A stretch of DNA of 64,000 nucleotides from Formicarius rufipectus (Eukaryota; Chordata; Aves; Passeriformes; Formicariidae). The DNA lies in NCBI GenBank assembly GCA_013399695.1, contig VXAU01004729.1, forward strand, positions 44,172 through 108,171, given 5' to 3'. The translations under genes were made by a program, and so were the position numbers. The notes below the pieces were generated by a model. That model saw only the letters and a program-made list of their open reading frames with translations, was not told the DNA's origin and did not search any database. Positions 1 through 14,555 of the stretch are shown piece by piece (positions within the stretch are counted from its first letter, which is position 1; the number at the start of each line of letters is the position of its first letter).

Positions 1-3000
1 AGTTAAGGCTCTCTTAATGTCAGCTTTCTTTGCATAATGCCTTGAAATAAAGACTGATGAAGATTTTTCAGATTGATGCTGCTTAAATAAACTGACCCTG
101 ATTTGCCCTTCTGCATGACAGTGTAAGTGACAGCAGTTGGATGAAAATATAACAATAAATATGCAACTTAAGGATTAAGGAAAGCACAGTAAACCTTTCA
201 GAATATAAAACTTGACATAAAAAACCTGCCTGTTATGTTATTTCTACACTTGTCCTGTATTGAAGAAATAGATTGGGATAGCATCCCAAGTGGTATACTG
301 CTGAAGTGAAATTTGAAGAGGACAAGTTTTGAAAGGATTAAAGGTTATTTTTTATACCAAATTCTACTAATTTGGCCCTGATTTATTTTGGTGTTTTGGT
401 AGTTTGTTTGGTTTTTCCTTTTTTAGGGGGTGTGGGTGGCAGGAAGGATTGTGTAAATTGACGCTCATAAATTCACATATGTTGTTACATGGAAATTTTA
501 TTTTTTACACTGTTACTTTGCAGGAATTATAACAAACTATTTTGAAGCTGTTGTTTTGATTTTGCAGTTACTGAATTGATTGATTGGTCTAGTGTTGGTA
601 GTATCCTGAGATCACAAACATCAGCCTTGCACTGGACTGTGAAAAGCATAAATTCTTAGGATTCTTATGGTCTATTGCTATAGGTGTTCAAGGACTTATA
701 TGCTTTAAATAGGACACTCAAATACTTGCCCATTGCAGTACCAAATTTCATTATAATGTTTTAAAAGTCTCTCTTCATTATGGTCTCTTCCCTCATTTTG
801 ATCTCTTCATGTTTGAAGCAAAAAGGTGGTAAGACATTAGGGGATGAGGAGGAAATGGAGGGAGCTGGAAGGTGCTCTAACTAATGGAAATTTCATTAAC
901 ATGGAACTGTTTTGTAAACCTGGATAACAGGGATACATAGCCTGCATATTGGCATTTACCTGCAAAAGACTGAATATTTCATGGCTTTTTAAAAGACCAG
1001 AAGATTTGGTATGTGGAAGGACCAAAATTTGTTTATCCTCTTGGAACTGTGCTAGAACATAGATTTATTTGGATTACTTCAACATCGTGATCTCTTTTGA
1101 TTAGAACCTGAAGACTGTATTTTAGTTCTGATTTCTCTCTGTTCAGAGGCAGATTGTGTTCTTTCCTGTGTTCACTGGTGGGTCCCCTCTTCCTGATTGT
1201 ATCACAATTGACAAATACTGCAGGGAGAGATTAGAGAGCAGGGCATCATGTCATTACCACAGTGTATAGTGCCAGACTTTTCCTCCATCCAGTTTCCCAA
1301 TCTCAAACAATTTCTTTTTTAGGTTAAAACTGTCAAACTAAAGATTACAAGTTGAAGTTTAAATTCTTAAGTTTTTACACATGCTTGCAAAGGCCATAGG
1401 ACTGAGTTTTGAACAGTCTCCTACATGTATAATGTGATGTTTGTCTGTACCTTGGCAAAGGTCACTATCCTAGATACTTGATTTGTTCTGCATTTATTGC
1501 ACATGAGACTTGCTGCAAATTTTACTCCTTTGGGAAATAGGCTGTGGGACGGAGTAAACATTTAATGCCTAGAGGGCTTGTAGAATAGCAGTAAATCTGC
1601 TTGCCCCTGCTTAAAAATAGGTTGGGCAGGGGAAATTAAAAACGAAAGAAAAAAAAAAAGGAAAAAGAAAACAGTATAAGAAACTGGGCAAAAATGTCTT
1701 CAGAATTTCTCCCAGCTTCCACCATTTTTATTCATGGACCTTCTGAAACAAAGTTCATATTTTTGTGTTCAACACCCATTTATTGTCCTAATACTTCTTG
1801 AACCCATGTGAAGGTAAGTATTCACATTACTTAGAGAAAAGACTTACAAGAAGATGAAAGCAGTAGAAATCACCTATAGTTTCCCTTAGCAGTGTCTCAT
1901 TCCATAAAGTCGTTTGTTCCCAGTACAGAAACACAGAAGGCGTGGGATTTGAGTGCCCCCAAGGAGGACCCTCAATAAAGGAACCCCCATGCATTTTATA
2001 CCCTCACAGTCCTCCTGCACACAAATATCACTTATCCTTCTGAGCCCTCAGCTCCTGCCCCCCATTCCCTGTCCATCTACCTCCCTAGCAGTCACCAGTC
2101 TTCATGCCCTATGTTACTCAGAATGTTGGCAATTCCCAGCTCCTGCTCTGTCCCTCCGTGTCCATTCTCCTGACTGGTGTCGCCCACGTTCATGCCCTTT
2201 CTTATTCCAGAGTTTTATAGTTCACAACCTTTTTTCTCTGACTCCCACCCAGAACTCAATCTGCATCTCCATCTGCATTTTGCTAGTCCAGCTATCTGGA
2301 CCAGAGGTACTCCTCAAGCTGTTCCAAGTGAGCACCGTTCTCACTTTGCTTGTTGACCTCTTGCACTGAAAAGGCCAGAGTGCAGTGCAGTGGAGTCTCA
2401 CTCATCCACCAATTTTTAGCATGTGTTGTTTGGGATTTACACCTTTCTGATCTGAGATAATCTGTCATTTTTTTATATGTCAAGTGCCAAAAAGGCAGAT
2501 GAACAGAATCAAGTTTTCCCAACAAGAGTTTTCTTCAGCTGCTACATCCATTGTTAGTATCATGTCTTCCATCAGAAATAATAGGGATTATTTTATCTTC
2601 TTCCTCAAATTATGATGGTTAAAAGCAAACTTTGAGAAGAAAATATTTTATTTTTGTAATACAAGCTATAGAGATAGCAAATTGTCCAGCTCAGTGCTGG
2701 AGCAAATTTGTCAGACCTTGCCAATATGCTCCGGCTTTTGCTTTTTAAAGAGGGATGCTAATGTGTATGCTCATTGTGGGGATCAGGAGTAGGTGTCCTT
2801 TAAATTTCCTTTGACTTCTCAGATTTTGAAACAAGAGCAGTTGCCCCTGAAATTTCTAAGAAAATATTTTCATACCATATATTCGGTCTTGAAAGCAAGT
2901 CTGGTTGAAAAACTGACAATTTGCATTTTGTTGGTTTTTTTTAATAAAAATTTTGTTAAATAATGTGTGAAGCAAACTAGTTATCTCACTAACATCTGAG

Positions 3001-4585
3001 TTCAGGCAGAATGAAGGGAGGACACCTGTTCATCCTATATGTGGCAGTGGACATTAAAGATGTGAGAAACGCAATTCAGGTTTTCTTGATCATTATGTTC
3101 TCTACAAGACAGAGACTAGTGCTTTTTCCTGTGCTGGCATCATGAATTTGTGCATATAATTAGAGTTTTGGGGAGAAACCAAAGTGAAAAAATTAATTTG
3201 CTATCCAACCCGTTAGGTATACTTTAGAATTTACTTGCAAAACTACAAAATGTTGCTTTTTGTAGGATGAAGTATTTATGCTGAATTAAAATGCAGTGCT
3301 ACCATGAGCATTCATAAAACAAAGAAAATGAAGTAGCTATTTCACAAAACTTTGCACAGTTTTCTAGCCCCTAGGTTCATTAGACTTGAGCATCTGATAT
3401 GAAGTTTAGGACTCAGTAATGACTGTTTATGTATGAGCCACATAATCGCAGTTGTAGTATTGACTAAATCTGCCAGAAGGGACCTTTGTCTGTCCTAGTA
3501 CATGGCAACTAGCTTAGACTGTCCTCAGCTTTTTGCATGCAAAATACAGAGTTAACATATTTCCTGCTTCTAACCTTATGTAAAACCTTTTATCTACTTC
3601 CGTTTGAAAATGTTGTAATTTACAATTCAAAAGCTGTTTCTTGTGGCCAGAAGGGAATAATCTATATCCCTTCATAGCTGTAGTCAAAATATTTAAGGAA
3701 ATTTGCTATACTGAGCCCAGGTTTTGTGCGGTGATGATTTTCTTCTCTTGGAGTCAGCAACAGACTTTTTCTGCAGTGGTTAAAACTAAGTATTATTTCA
3801 TGAGTGAAGCATATTTCTTTGCTAAGAGGAATTGAGATTGGTCTTAGCTAACAGAGCACTCTTTAAAACCAATGAAAAAAACCCTATTTTCAGTAAGCTA
3901 CTATGTTGGCAAATAGTTGAGTTAGTTACTTATGTTGGGTAGTTTGTGGACAGCATTTCAAAGAGCAGAAGAGTTTTTCAGATTTCACTGTTATCTACCA
4001 CGTGAAGTCGCTTCAGATTTTTCTACTTAGTAACTTGATAGATTAATTTCTGCTTCTCTCCCCTCATTTTATTTTTCTCCTACACATGCACCTATAAGTA
4101 GTCAATAGGTTTTAGACTTAGTGTTTAGGTAGCATTTATTTAGAAAATTGTTTTGTATATATAGGATATCCATATGTAGGAGTTACTTAAAAGAAGAAAA
4201 TATCTTGCTTCCATGAATTTGGTTGTGGAAAACAGAATTGTGTACTTCGGTTTTTGTATTTTCTGGTTCTAAAATGTCACTTAAGTAGGCCAAAAGCAAC
4301 ATCACCAAGATTCAGACAAGTTGTACTTTCACTTGACATTTCACCTAAGTTTTGGTGAGAAGTTTTACTCTCTTCTTTCTTCTTGAGACTGAACGTGTGA
4401 TGGGACACTGTCATGTTTTATAATAAAACTGTATCCTAACTTTTCTGTAGTGACTGATGCTGTTTGGTTCTTCTCCTCAGTGGTAACATATGTTCACACT
4501 AAGCAGATCTTCATGCTCACAGTTGAGGCACTTCAATATGGACTTTATAGTGTGTTGAGTATGTCTCTCTTTCATCCCTGTCTAG
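1..4585. other. Probable intron / unique AT-rich DNA
   Basis: No convincing exon, repeat family or RNA gene was recognised. Notable pieces are an A-rich run near 1636-1672 and a C/T-rich stretch at about 1950-2370 that is open for 138 codons but has no recognisable protein character. A good donor-like site at 1812 follows no open frame. Confidence 0.4.
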
Positions 4586-4616
4586 AATATACACTGTAAA
4601 AGAAATTGGAGGCAAG
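4586..4616 (+). CDS. Probable 31-nt internal exon of unrecognised gene
   Basis: A very short candidate exon lies between a good acceptor (pyrimidine-rich tract ending ctgtctag) and a good donor (gtaaga). One reading frame has no stop: the first base completes a split codon, followed by ten codons reading IYTVKEIGGK. It ends on a full codon, which is the phase needed to join the exon at 10728. One of the other two frames contains a stop. What is seen is splice-site quality and phase agreement; that it is used is inference. Such a short exon is missed by ORF finding, and I found no convincing partner exon further left, so upstream exons probably lie outside the window. Confidence 0.5.
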
Positions 4617-7600
4617 GTAAGAAGCCTGAAACTTCTCTCAGTTTCCATTTCTTTCTCACTAAATAATTTCCTTGAAAAATTACTTCCCTGACAGACTGAA
4701 ATGTTCTTTTTTAATCAAGTTTGTTTAAGAAGGTGGAAGAAGTGCAGAGTAGTGGTAGTGTTTTCCCCATAGCTGTAGATTAAACTACAAGTTCTTCAGG
4801 GCGGGAATTGTTTCTCCTTTACATTTTGTATGCAACTGTGCTTGACTTTGTGCAACAGATGGGAGAATGATCTTTGCATGTAAATATTATTGGCCTATAA
4901 AAACTTGCATTTCCTTAATTTTGTTAAGTGGTAATTTTCTTTCATGGTCCAGAGATATTTCTGAGTAGTCAAGACTGCAGGTAGCTCCTTTGCTGTAAAA
5001 TTTTCAGAGTGCTTTCTGCATGATCATATCGTGGTCTTAATTTACAGTTTCTAAAAGATTGAAGTAATTTTTTAAAATCTTACAATTTGTAATAATCTTC
5101 ATGGCAATTGTTCTGCCCATCTGCTGTTGTTTCCAGTAGAAGTACTTTCCCTTCTGTCACTGTCAACTTTAATGCTCCCTTTTCAATTTTCTTGTAGGAA
5201 GTCATGTCATTACCTCTTGCAGGGAATCTTGCCTTTTATTTAGAGCTTCATTCCCTTGAGCTATCCTCAGAGACCTACAGGGTAAAGTAATTGTTATTGA
5301 AGTGAAGGGGATAGAGTTAGGCCCCGTGTGTGGCACTCAGTCAGCTTTCGTTTGGGAAAAAAAATTTGTAAGAAAACTGACCTGCTTTTTGGCACATTTA
5401 AATTGTGCATGCCACGCTTGAATGGAACTGAACAAAAAGTTTAGTGTTGAAATGAGATACAAGGAGAATAGATCACTAAAGAAGTGCCAAACAGCTGCAA
5501 AAGTGCAATTTTGCTGAATGCTGTTTCCCTTGAGGTTTCTTCCTGATGCCTGAGAAACTGCTGTGTTTGTATCCTCCACTGATGCCACTAGGCATTTTGG
5601 ACTATGGGTCAAGGCAGGCAGGATGAGTTTTCAAATACTAAAATGTGTGTGTGAAATTAATTTTAATCCCTTCTTTTCCAAACATAACTCTCTTAAATCT
5701 GTAATAAGTGTCCTGAAATCATGGTTCTGAAAACAAAACATCATTGATGTATGTTTTGTTTTCTGGACTCTTTTTAACAGATCTTACTTATGTCAGATCG
5801 AAGCAGGGCATTAATTACAGGCATGCAGAACTCTCCTTTATGGAGTTTTACTTTCACACCAGTTGTTTTTCCCTGAACTTCACTTCAGTCAAATTCTGTA
5901 CCATAAATTAATTTCTCAGTCTTTTCAGATTATCATGTAGGCAGTTTGTTGTACTAAACTTAATCTTTCATTCTTCTGAAGTCCACTCATTACTCCTTTT
6001 CTTGTTCCTTTTTATCTTTTGTATATTTAGACCTTGGATATTTTACTACCTGCTAGCACTGTTTTTAGCTGAAGAATTTTCTAGAGGGAGAACAAAGGAG
6101 TTAAATGTGAATTGTGACATTTTTCATACTTTTTTTTTTTTTTTTGAAGTAGATGGTCTTGTTATTCTGGCTACTGCATCTGATGTTACAAAGTCGATGC
6201 TTTTATTACCTTTTTGACACCTTTTACTAGGCATCATTTCAATGTTCTCCTTCCTATAGTTTTGTTCATTCCAAACAGGAGATGTGGTTCTATGATAACA
6301 GCAGGCCCAGCAAGATCCTGAGTTACAGTCATAACATGAATATAAAAATAAGGAAACTGGTTCTTAATAACTTTGTCTTTTATTTGTAAGTTTGGAGTAG
6401 TCTAAAACTTTAAATGGAAATTTTCATTTGCTAGTATTTGTAACTCATAATCCAAATATATTTTTTCAAAAATTATATTTTCAATAGTGAGACAATGAGC
6501 ATAATGGAGACAACATGTACATTGTTTTAATTTGAATTTAAAAGGCTATTTTTGTAATGTATAATAAATACATTAACATTTTTATGAGATATTTGCTAAT
6601 TTGCATATATTGATCTATAGGTTTGTTTTCATGTTTCTACTATAACTTAATTGAGAACAGCCAATGTTTGAATAGCCTTCAAATTATATACATTAATTTT
6701 AAAAAGACTTGATTTTCATTTTTGTGTTTCCAGTTTCTTGAAGATTGTAATATAATTTGTCAATAGTATCCATTTTTCCTTCTAAATAAAGTACTCCTGA
6801 AATTTGGAGTCTTTCAGTCTTGTAAATTTAGAACCAGTAATACACACAAAAGCTGTTCTATAGCACTGTGCACCTGAAAATTACTGGTTCTAGAAATGGT
6901 GTACAGAACTAGGCAATGACTGATTATTCAAAACTATACTGAGGGAATGTAAGAAAAAATTAGTTTTACATGTCCCCTGGAGAACTGTCCTAAGCCTAAG
7001 CACTCTCAGTCCTTTTAAAGATTAATCTGGAGAAAGAAAGCATAGCTTAAATATCACAACTTTGCTTGTCTTTAGTTTATAAACAACATGAACTTTGTTT
7101 TATTTTTACTCCAAATGTGGTTTCTCAGCTGTACGAATATGTAGCCTAAGCTGAAAATTTTTGTGACCCTTGTATTAAAGATGAGACATCCTTGAACTGG
7201 TGGTAAAGCCTCTTTTGCACTCAGAATCTTCAGAGGCCCTTTTCCTAGTTGAATAAATAAAATTTAAAATACGTTATTCCTTTGTCTTCTGAATAGCACT
7301 TACCTGATTTTTTCACGGTTTTCTCATTTACTTTGTACTTGAAGGTGGTTAGAGTGCTTTCAGGGATTTTCTAGATTAAGATACAGTTTTAAATGTTTAA
7401 ATAGCTGTAAAAAAAAGAGAGATCCTTAGAAATACTTAGGCTCAAAAGAATTTGCCACTGACAGTTACATTTGAAAATGGAACTTGGACATTATGGCAAA
7501 TTCTGTGGCTAGTCCAGAATCTTTGTTATAAAAGCATCCTTTTTCCATGCCAATGTAATGAATATATTTTTTGCAACCAATTATCTGGAAAGTTGTGCAT

Positions 7601-10600
7601 CTGTTTTCATGAACTGCCTGTCTTGTCTCAGTCTTGAATCATGGGTCTTCTTTCACATTAAGGAAACTTTCTGTGTTGAAAACATTCCTACCATTTTCTT
7701 CTACCATATCAGTAGCACATGAAGTAGAATGTTAAATAATAGTGGTATCCTCTATAAAATAAAACATTGTGTGGAGTAAAAGGGAAGGAAAGATGTCACA
7801 GAAAAAAACCATTCAGCATCTGATTATTTCCTCTTTTTGTCTTTATGTGGAGTAACTGCTCACAATTTGTTCTGTTAAAATTGACAGTCCTATGCAAATT
7901 TCAGCCATTAACTTGCATCATGTTCCATGCTTATGATGACTTTTAATCACTGAATGAGGTTGAAGTTGGAAGGGACCTCTGGAAGTCATCTGGTCCAAGC
8001 CCCCTGCACAAGTAGGGACACCTAGAACCAGTAGTGTTTAAAATTAGTATTCTGCAACTCCACTGTTTTCATGGCCTGCTTGGTTAACTCTTCTCTTCAC
8101 TAAGTTTCCTATAATACTTGTCTATCTGAAAATCTTTAATTTTTAAAGTAGTCTAAGTTACAATAATACTGGTTTCACTAATGTTTGGCGATCGCTATGT
8201 CTTGCCTTTCTGAACAGAAATAATTTTCTGGTGTGTATTTTTGAAACATTTTCACTTGTAATTGCGGACAATTTTGGTTGTTTTATATTCTGTTTCCTGT
8301 TTGCATGTCACAATCTTACCAACACTTTCAAAACCAGAAGTGCTCGCTAAAATGCAGATCTTGCAGACATGTATGAATGACAAATTTTATGTTATAAAAA
8401 TTAATCAAGAGGATTGCTGAAGGATCTTATTGTTACATATATGAAAAAACTATACAAACATCTTATTTTTATGTGTACTTAAAACCAAATGAAAACACTC
8501 CATAGCAGGAGAGAAAAAAACTTCTGCAGAGCTAGATTTGTCTTCCAGGAAATTCTCTCAACCGACTTTCTTGATCATGGAACAGTCTTTAGAGGTGCAG
8601 ATATATTTATATCTGTAATATTCAAGTAGGGATCTATATTAAAGGTCTGATCTCCTTTAGAGATGCATTTAATCATTAGGTGACAGATCCTACAATTTGC
8701 AAGTGGCTAGATTCCCTGCCCATTCCCCATGTAACAAGCTTTCTAATAAGTGGAACTTTTGTATGACATAAAGTCACTCAAATTTGTGTCTGACATGAGC
8801 TATGTAAAACCATTTTTGCCTTCCAGTAACACATCTGAAAACTCCTTTCTTGAGATGTCATAGAATAGATGTTTTACACACTCATTATCATGGATTCCAT
8901 GGCACCCAACAGAAGACCTGGAAATATTTTTGCTCCAACCTGGTCATGAGCAAGAGAAATCTAAACCAACCCTGGCTCTTTGCTAGGAGGTTGGGATATA
9001 CTGAAAAGAGTGTGGATCCATGGGTACATAAATGCTACCTTCCACATTGGTAATGAAGTAATAGTTTCTGCAAAATTGCTTCTTTCTGGGCTAAAGATAA
9101 ACCTAGAACTCTTAGAAAAATAAAATTGGTGTATCTGAAAATAAAATTTCATGAGTACATTTTTTCCTAGACTGAACATTTTCAAAGTTACTTAACAAGA
9201 AAACAAATAGCTGAGTGGATCAGCAAGGAATTAGAAACTGCTATTTCAAATAACTGCATGGACTTAGATCGCATGTGGAGTTGTAGGATGAAGCTGTATA
9301 GTTTAGTGGCTTCACTAGCTTTGTAGTAGTGTAGGCAAAAGAAAGAAGGTGAGGAAACATGTCTATACATTCTAGTTCAGTGATACCTTTAGATATCATC
9401 CGTGAAGTAATCAAAGGAACACATAAGATTTTTTTCTGTGAGATTTGAGACACAATTTATTATGATGCATTGGTATAATCCTTGTTTATGAGTCACAGGC
9501 CCAGTCCATTGACTTATTTCAACATGTGTCTAATTCTTAACATGTGAGCAGTTGCCATATGAAGACACTCAGGCAGTTTTATGTAGAGTGTGAGATATAT
9601 CCACATTCTTGCTTGATACTGTTTCTGAAGGGCTGCAGCATCTTAGTCATGTTGAATGTGAAATAAAAAGTTTTAAAAGCAGGGTCAGAGCTGACCATAG
9701 CTATGACAGAGCTATGTGAATACACTTTTAGGACTAGCACCATCATATTTGAAACATTCTGGATATTCTTTCTGATGAGAAAAGTTATGGTGATGTTAAT
9801 TTGTCACTGCTGTTTTTTGCACTTCACAATGAAATACTTTATTGATTTCAGCAATGTTAACTCTTATTCTGAAATGCAGTACTGTGTTTAAGAACAAAGA
9901 AAGGAAAACAGTAAAAGTCTTAGTGAATGTGATATTAATTTTATTTTTTTCTATACCACAGTCTTATATTCAAAAGGCCTATTTCATATTACCTGTAATA
10001 TGTTCTTACAGTAGAACTCACTACAGGTTATTTCAAAGGGGAAAACTGTAGCTTATGAAATGTGATTAACCAGTTGTAAAGAAGACCAATAATCTCAACA
10101 GTGTTAGCCTGTTTAGAGTAAAGTTATCAGTAATGTCAAATTGTTTGTACTCTCTTGTGCTGCTAACTTTATTATTTGTCTGATCAATATTACAGGATTG
10201 GGACATTCTTCCACTATATACATGAAAACAATTATATTTTCCCAGCTATATTATAATGAGATTATGTACCTTCAGAGGTCTGTAGGTTTACTGTTGTTTC
10301 TTTTGTTTCTGCCAAATTAATTTTCTTATCATGAAGTGGGAGGACTCATTTTGAAAGAGTGAAAATTTACCTGAAATTGTGTAGTGATTCTCTGTAAATA
10401 GAAATTGAACATGCACTGAATCTTGTAGTTAAATAAAATGGAAAATAGTGTCAACTATTCAATGCAGGACTGCATGCTTGAGAACAGCTCATCAAAACAA
10501 TAATTGGAGTCCACAGTCTTTTGATTTTCTTCAGTGATATGAATATTTTAGATTTTAGAAGGAATAGTCTGTTTAAGTCTGGAAACTGAAATTTTGCCTG

Positions 10601-10727
10601 GCTCATGACTTTTGTTTCATTTCTCCAATTAATAAAAATTAGGTCTTCTGTAATGAAATTGGATGTATGCTATTTGGCATTTAAGTATAGCTTGCCTGGC
10701 ACTGATGATTTATTTTACTTTTTAAAG
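4617..10727 (+). other. Intron between the 31-nt and 151-nt exons
   Basis: About 6.1 kb of AT-rich sequence. It contains a T16 run at 6130-6145 and one CR1 remnant at 7944-8032. The remainder appears unique to me, and I saw no further exon that keeps phase. Confidence 0.4.
7944..8032 (-). mobile_element. CR1 LINE 3'-end fragment
   Basis: Reading left to right, the sequence has the reverse complement of the CR1 3' end: tgaagttggaagggacctct, then a catctggtccaagccccctg-type block and an agggacacctagaacc block. The terminal ATTCTATG repeats are eroded. Only about 90 bp remain, so this is an old, heavily truncated copy inserted in the intron on the minus strand. Confidence 0.7.
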
Positions 10728-10878
10728 GCTGTGATTCAAAGTTTCATGGAAGTCTACCAAATTCCAGTTTCCAGAGTTGAAACACTAGTCAGAGAAACAG
10801 AATCCCTACAGCTTCACATTGCAGCTCTGAAGTCCAGGCTCCAAATAGCTTGTCCTCATGAAAGTGATCTTACAAATG
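10728..10878 (+). CDS. Internal coding exon, coiled-coil region of unrecognised gene
   Basis: This 151-nt exon has an acceptor (tttactttttaaag) and a near-perfect donor (gtaagt). In frame it starts AVIQSFMEVYQ and ends HESDLTN plus one base (phase 1). The middle, about 22 residues around VETLVRETESLQLHIAALK, has leucine/isoleucine/valine at heptad spacing with charged residues between, typical of a short coiled coil or leucine zipper. The frame stays open past the donor only briefly. It joins in phase to the terminal exon at 31243, about 20.4 kb downstream. I do not recognise the family, so no function is claimed. The protein segment is hydrophilic, with no signal peptide or membrane segment. 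Confidence 0.75.
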
Positions 10879-13680
10879 GTAAGTCTGCTTTTCAAGAAAT
10901 TTTTGTCATTTGAATGTGGTTTCTTAGTCAACATCTTCCTTCATGCTGTATAGTTTCTGTAGGGTAATACAGTAATATTTATCTATAAACAAACCAGTAA
11001 AAGTAATGTGAACAGAAACTTTTTTCAGAAGAGAAAAGGATGATACTAGTTAACATGGGGTTTAATTTTACCACTTATTCTTCTGTTCATTGCTGCTGTC
11101 TCTGGAAAAGTACACATTGTGATTTCTTTAGTTTTGGCAGTACAGTAAATAGTTGAACCCTGGACCTAAAGAATGTATCCATCTAGAGATGTAACATGTT
11201 AAAAGAGAAAGTTACTAACTGTACATGTAAACAAAATGTTTATTAGGAGATCTGGATTTTATTTTTAGACAGTTATGGTTATGAATAATGCTTCTTACAA
11301 AAACTACAAGGTTAAAATCCAATTTTAGAAATAATTTCTGGTCTAAAAATACAGTTGCCCACAAAGGTACTTGGATTTGTGTAAGGCAAATAAGGTGATT
11401 CTTCAGATCTGGGAACTTTCTCTAGGGGAATTATTAAATGCAGATTTATTTGTGTCACATAAGCAGGAGGCCAGACACATAAACAGTCATAAATATGTAG
11501 CCAGGTGTCTTTAGAATGAGAAGGCATAGGATGTGCAACTTGCATGCACTTGATATATTTGTCCTCCATTTTTCCTTTTTCACAGAGGACAAAGGAGAAA
11601 GCTTTGGAGTTTGGTGGGTTTTTTGGTTGTTGTCCTTTTCTCCTGTTTTAGTCTCGTGTAGGAAAGGATGGTAGAGAAAATGAGCATTGTTTGTCTTTCG
11701 TTTTGAAACAGAAGATCTGTAAGAGAGCTGTCACTAATGCAAGTGACTTAAACACATCGGTAAATATATTTGCAAGGGTTGTGGCTGTGGCTTTGTCTCC
11801 TACAGGATTACATTAATTTCTCATCCTGCTTCTAACAGCTGGGAAATTATTGCAAATAGAAACTATATTAATCAGTGTTGAATTTCAGTTTTAACATATC
11901 GAAGTGATAGTTGTTGAATAAAATTTTTTTTTATTTGTGACTTCACAACCTCTCTCAGAAATTAAATTGCTTTACTGAAACAGCTTTTTTCCTCCTCCAG
12001 CGATACTCTTTTGATGTTTTCTGCTGGGTTTATATGTGTCCTGCTGAGCCTGTGCCCAGTGTCATTTTGGGCTGTTCCTTTGCATGTTAAGACCGCTTTT
12101 GTTGTTTAAGTTAAGATGACCACTTCTGTACTAAGGATTGGAAAGTCTTCCAAATTTGCTGCAAGGTTTGCTTTCATTTGGATTGAGAGAGCTTTTAGGG
12201 AAAATGTTGTTAGTCCTGTCTATGAAGGGCTATGCAATGGCTTGTTAGGTTACAATGAAAACAAACACCTTGCCTTCCCCAGCTCTCCAAAGCCTGTGAT
12301 TAAACTCAGTGCTTTTTGTGTCTGCGTTCAGTGTCCATGTAAAGGTAATACTGTTTGTGTTGAACAGATCTATTTGCCCTCTGGGGATAACAGTAGTTCT
12401 TCTTTTAGATGCAGTTTAATTAAATGTGAACATAAGCATTAGTAGGAAGTGTTTTAAAATTTTAATGTAAAGGTAAAAAAAATTATGAGGAGAATCTTAA
12501 GTTGACACAAAAAAAGTGTAAGCGATTATGGTATCTTGGGTTTTCTGTAAAGTTTGTCCCTTATATTTACAAAAGTTACATTAAACATGGCTTTTAATAA
12601 CCGTCACAGCTGTGTGGAGTGACTTACATTTTAATGTTTCAGTTGATACTGTTCTATTCTGATTTTGAGGAAGAAGTTTTACACTTAATTTCTGTATTAA
12701 AAATAGACCATATTTTTTTTTTTTGCTTATTTTAAATGAAATGGACTAATTACTTCTTGAACATGCACTTGATTTTAAAATTAGACACTCCTTGGTTTTA
12801 ATTCACTATGTTCAATCATACATCCATTGCAGGCAAAACTTTTCATATAGGAGATGAACCCAGAACTTGGACTGTATTAGTTACAGACCTTCTTTTGACA
12901 TATGCTTGTGTTCCCTGAACAGAAGCTTATTGCTCTGTGCTGAAATATATTTTTGAAGTTCTCTAGTTATGTATCATGTATGGGCTCTTGCCTTACCTTT
13001 AAAGATTGGGTTTTATCTCACCATCTTGAGATGTCTTTTATGCTAGTTGCTTAAAGATTTTACCCTCCTGACTGTCTGTTGCATGCAAGTTTGGGCCGTT
13101 CCTCAGTATTAATCTTTTCCATGTTCAGAAGGTATCACTTGCCCAATTGATCTTTTTCTACTGAAATTTCATAACTATGTCGCCTTTCTTTTTATTCACA
13201 CCCATTTCTTCCCTCGTCTGTTACTTTGGGTTTTGCTGATAACTGTAAAAACAAAACTGATGCTGTAAGGAACCATTGGCGATTCTAAGTGCTCATCTTT
13301 TATCTAAGACTCTGAATTGACATCTCCATCCTCCAGTCTGCTTCTAGTCCAAGCACTTTCCTTCTAGTCAATGGTGTTTAAATTATGAGATTGCTGTGTG
13401 TGGTCATGCTAATGCTAACAGAGAGGAACAGGAAGCAATATGATTATGATGGACAGAGGTGATGAAGACTGGGAACACTGCTTACAGAGAAGAGAATTAT
13501 TATGTGGGGAGAAGTTAAGTCAGTAGGAGAAAATCTCTGTGCTCTTCATTAATATCCGTCTATCTGTCTATTGTACTCATCCTTGGTGATTCTTCTACTG
13601 GGCAGAGAAAGACCCTATGCATTTTTATTTCTTGCAACTCTTTAAAATTCAGTATGGCTACAAACACTTCAGGTTTTCTA

Positions 13681-13820
13681 CCTGTCTTATTTTCTTCTTT
13701 TTACTTTATTTTTTTCTCCCCATTTTCTTTTTCTTTCCTTTCCTTTTCTTTCCGATTTTTCCCTATTCTTGTATTTTTTTTCCCCTGTTGGTTGGGGGAT
13801 TTCCTGGTTGTCTTTTTTTT
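13681..13820 (+). repeat. Polypyrimidine (T/C) tract
   Basis: About 140 bases almost entirely T and C, with runs such as tttctttcctttccttttc, directly abutting the TAAC satellite. It is a low-complexity region and could form mirror-repeat structures, but nothing functional is shown. Confidence 0.8.
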
Positions 13821-13821
13821 T

Positions 13822-14555
<734 letters not shown>

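Noticed and set aside
1718..1811. Exon before the gtaagt site at 1812
   Set aside because: All three frames contain a stop before the donor.
8850..9053. Coding exon or CR1 fragment around 8.9-9.05 kb
   Set aside because: Neither splice sites in phase nor CR1 landmark blocks could be supported.
12116..12442. 108-codon open frame
   Set aside because: No recognisable protein and no flanking gene signals; the surrounding DNA reads like noncoding intron.
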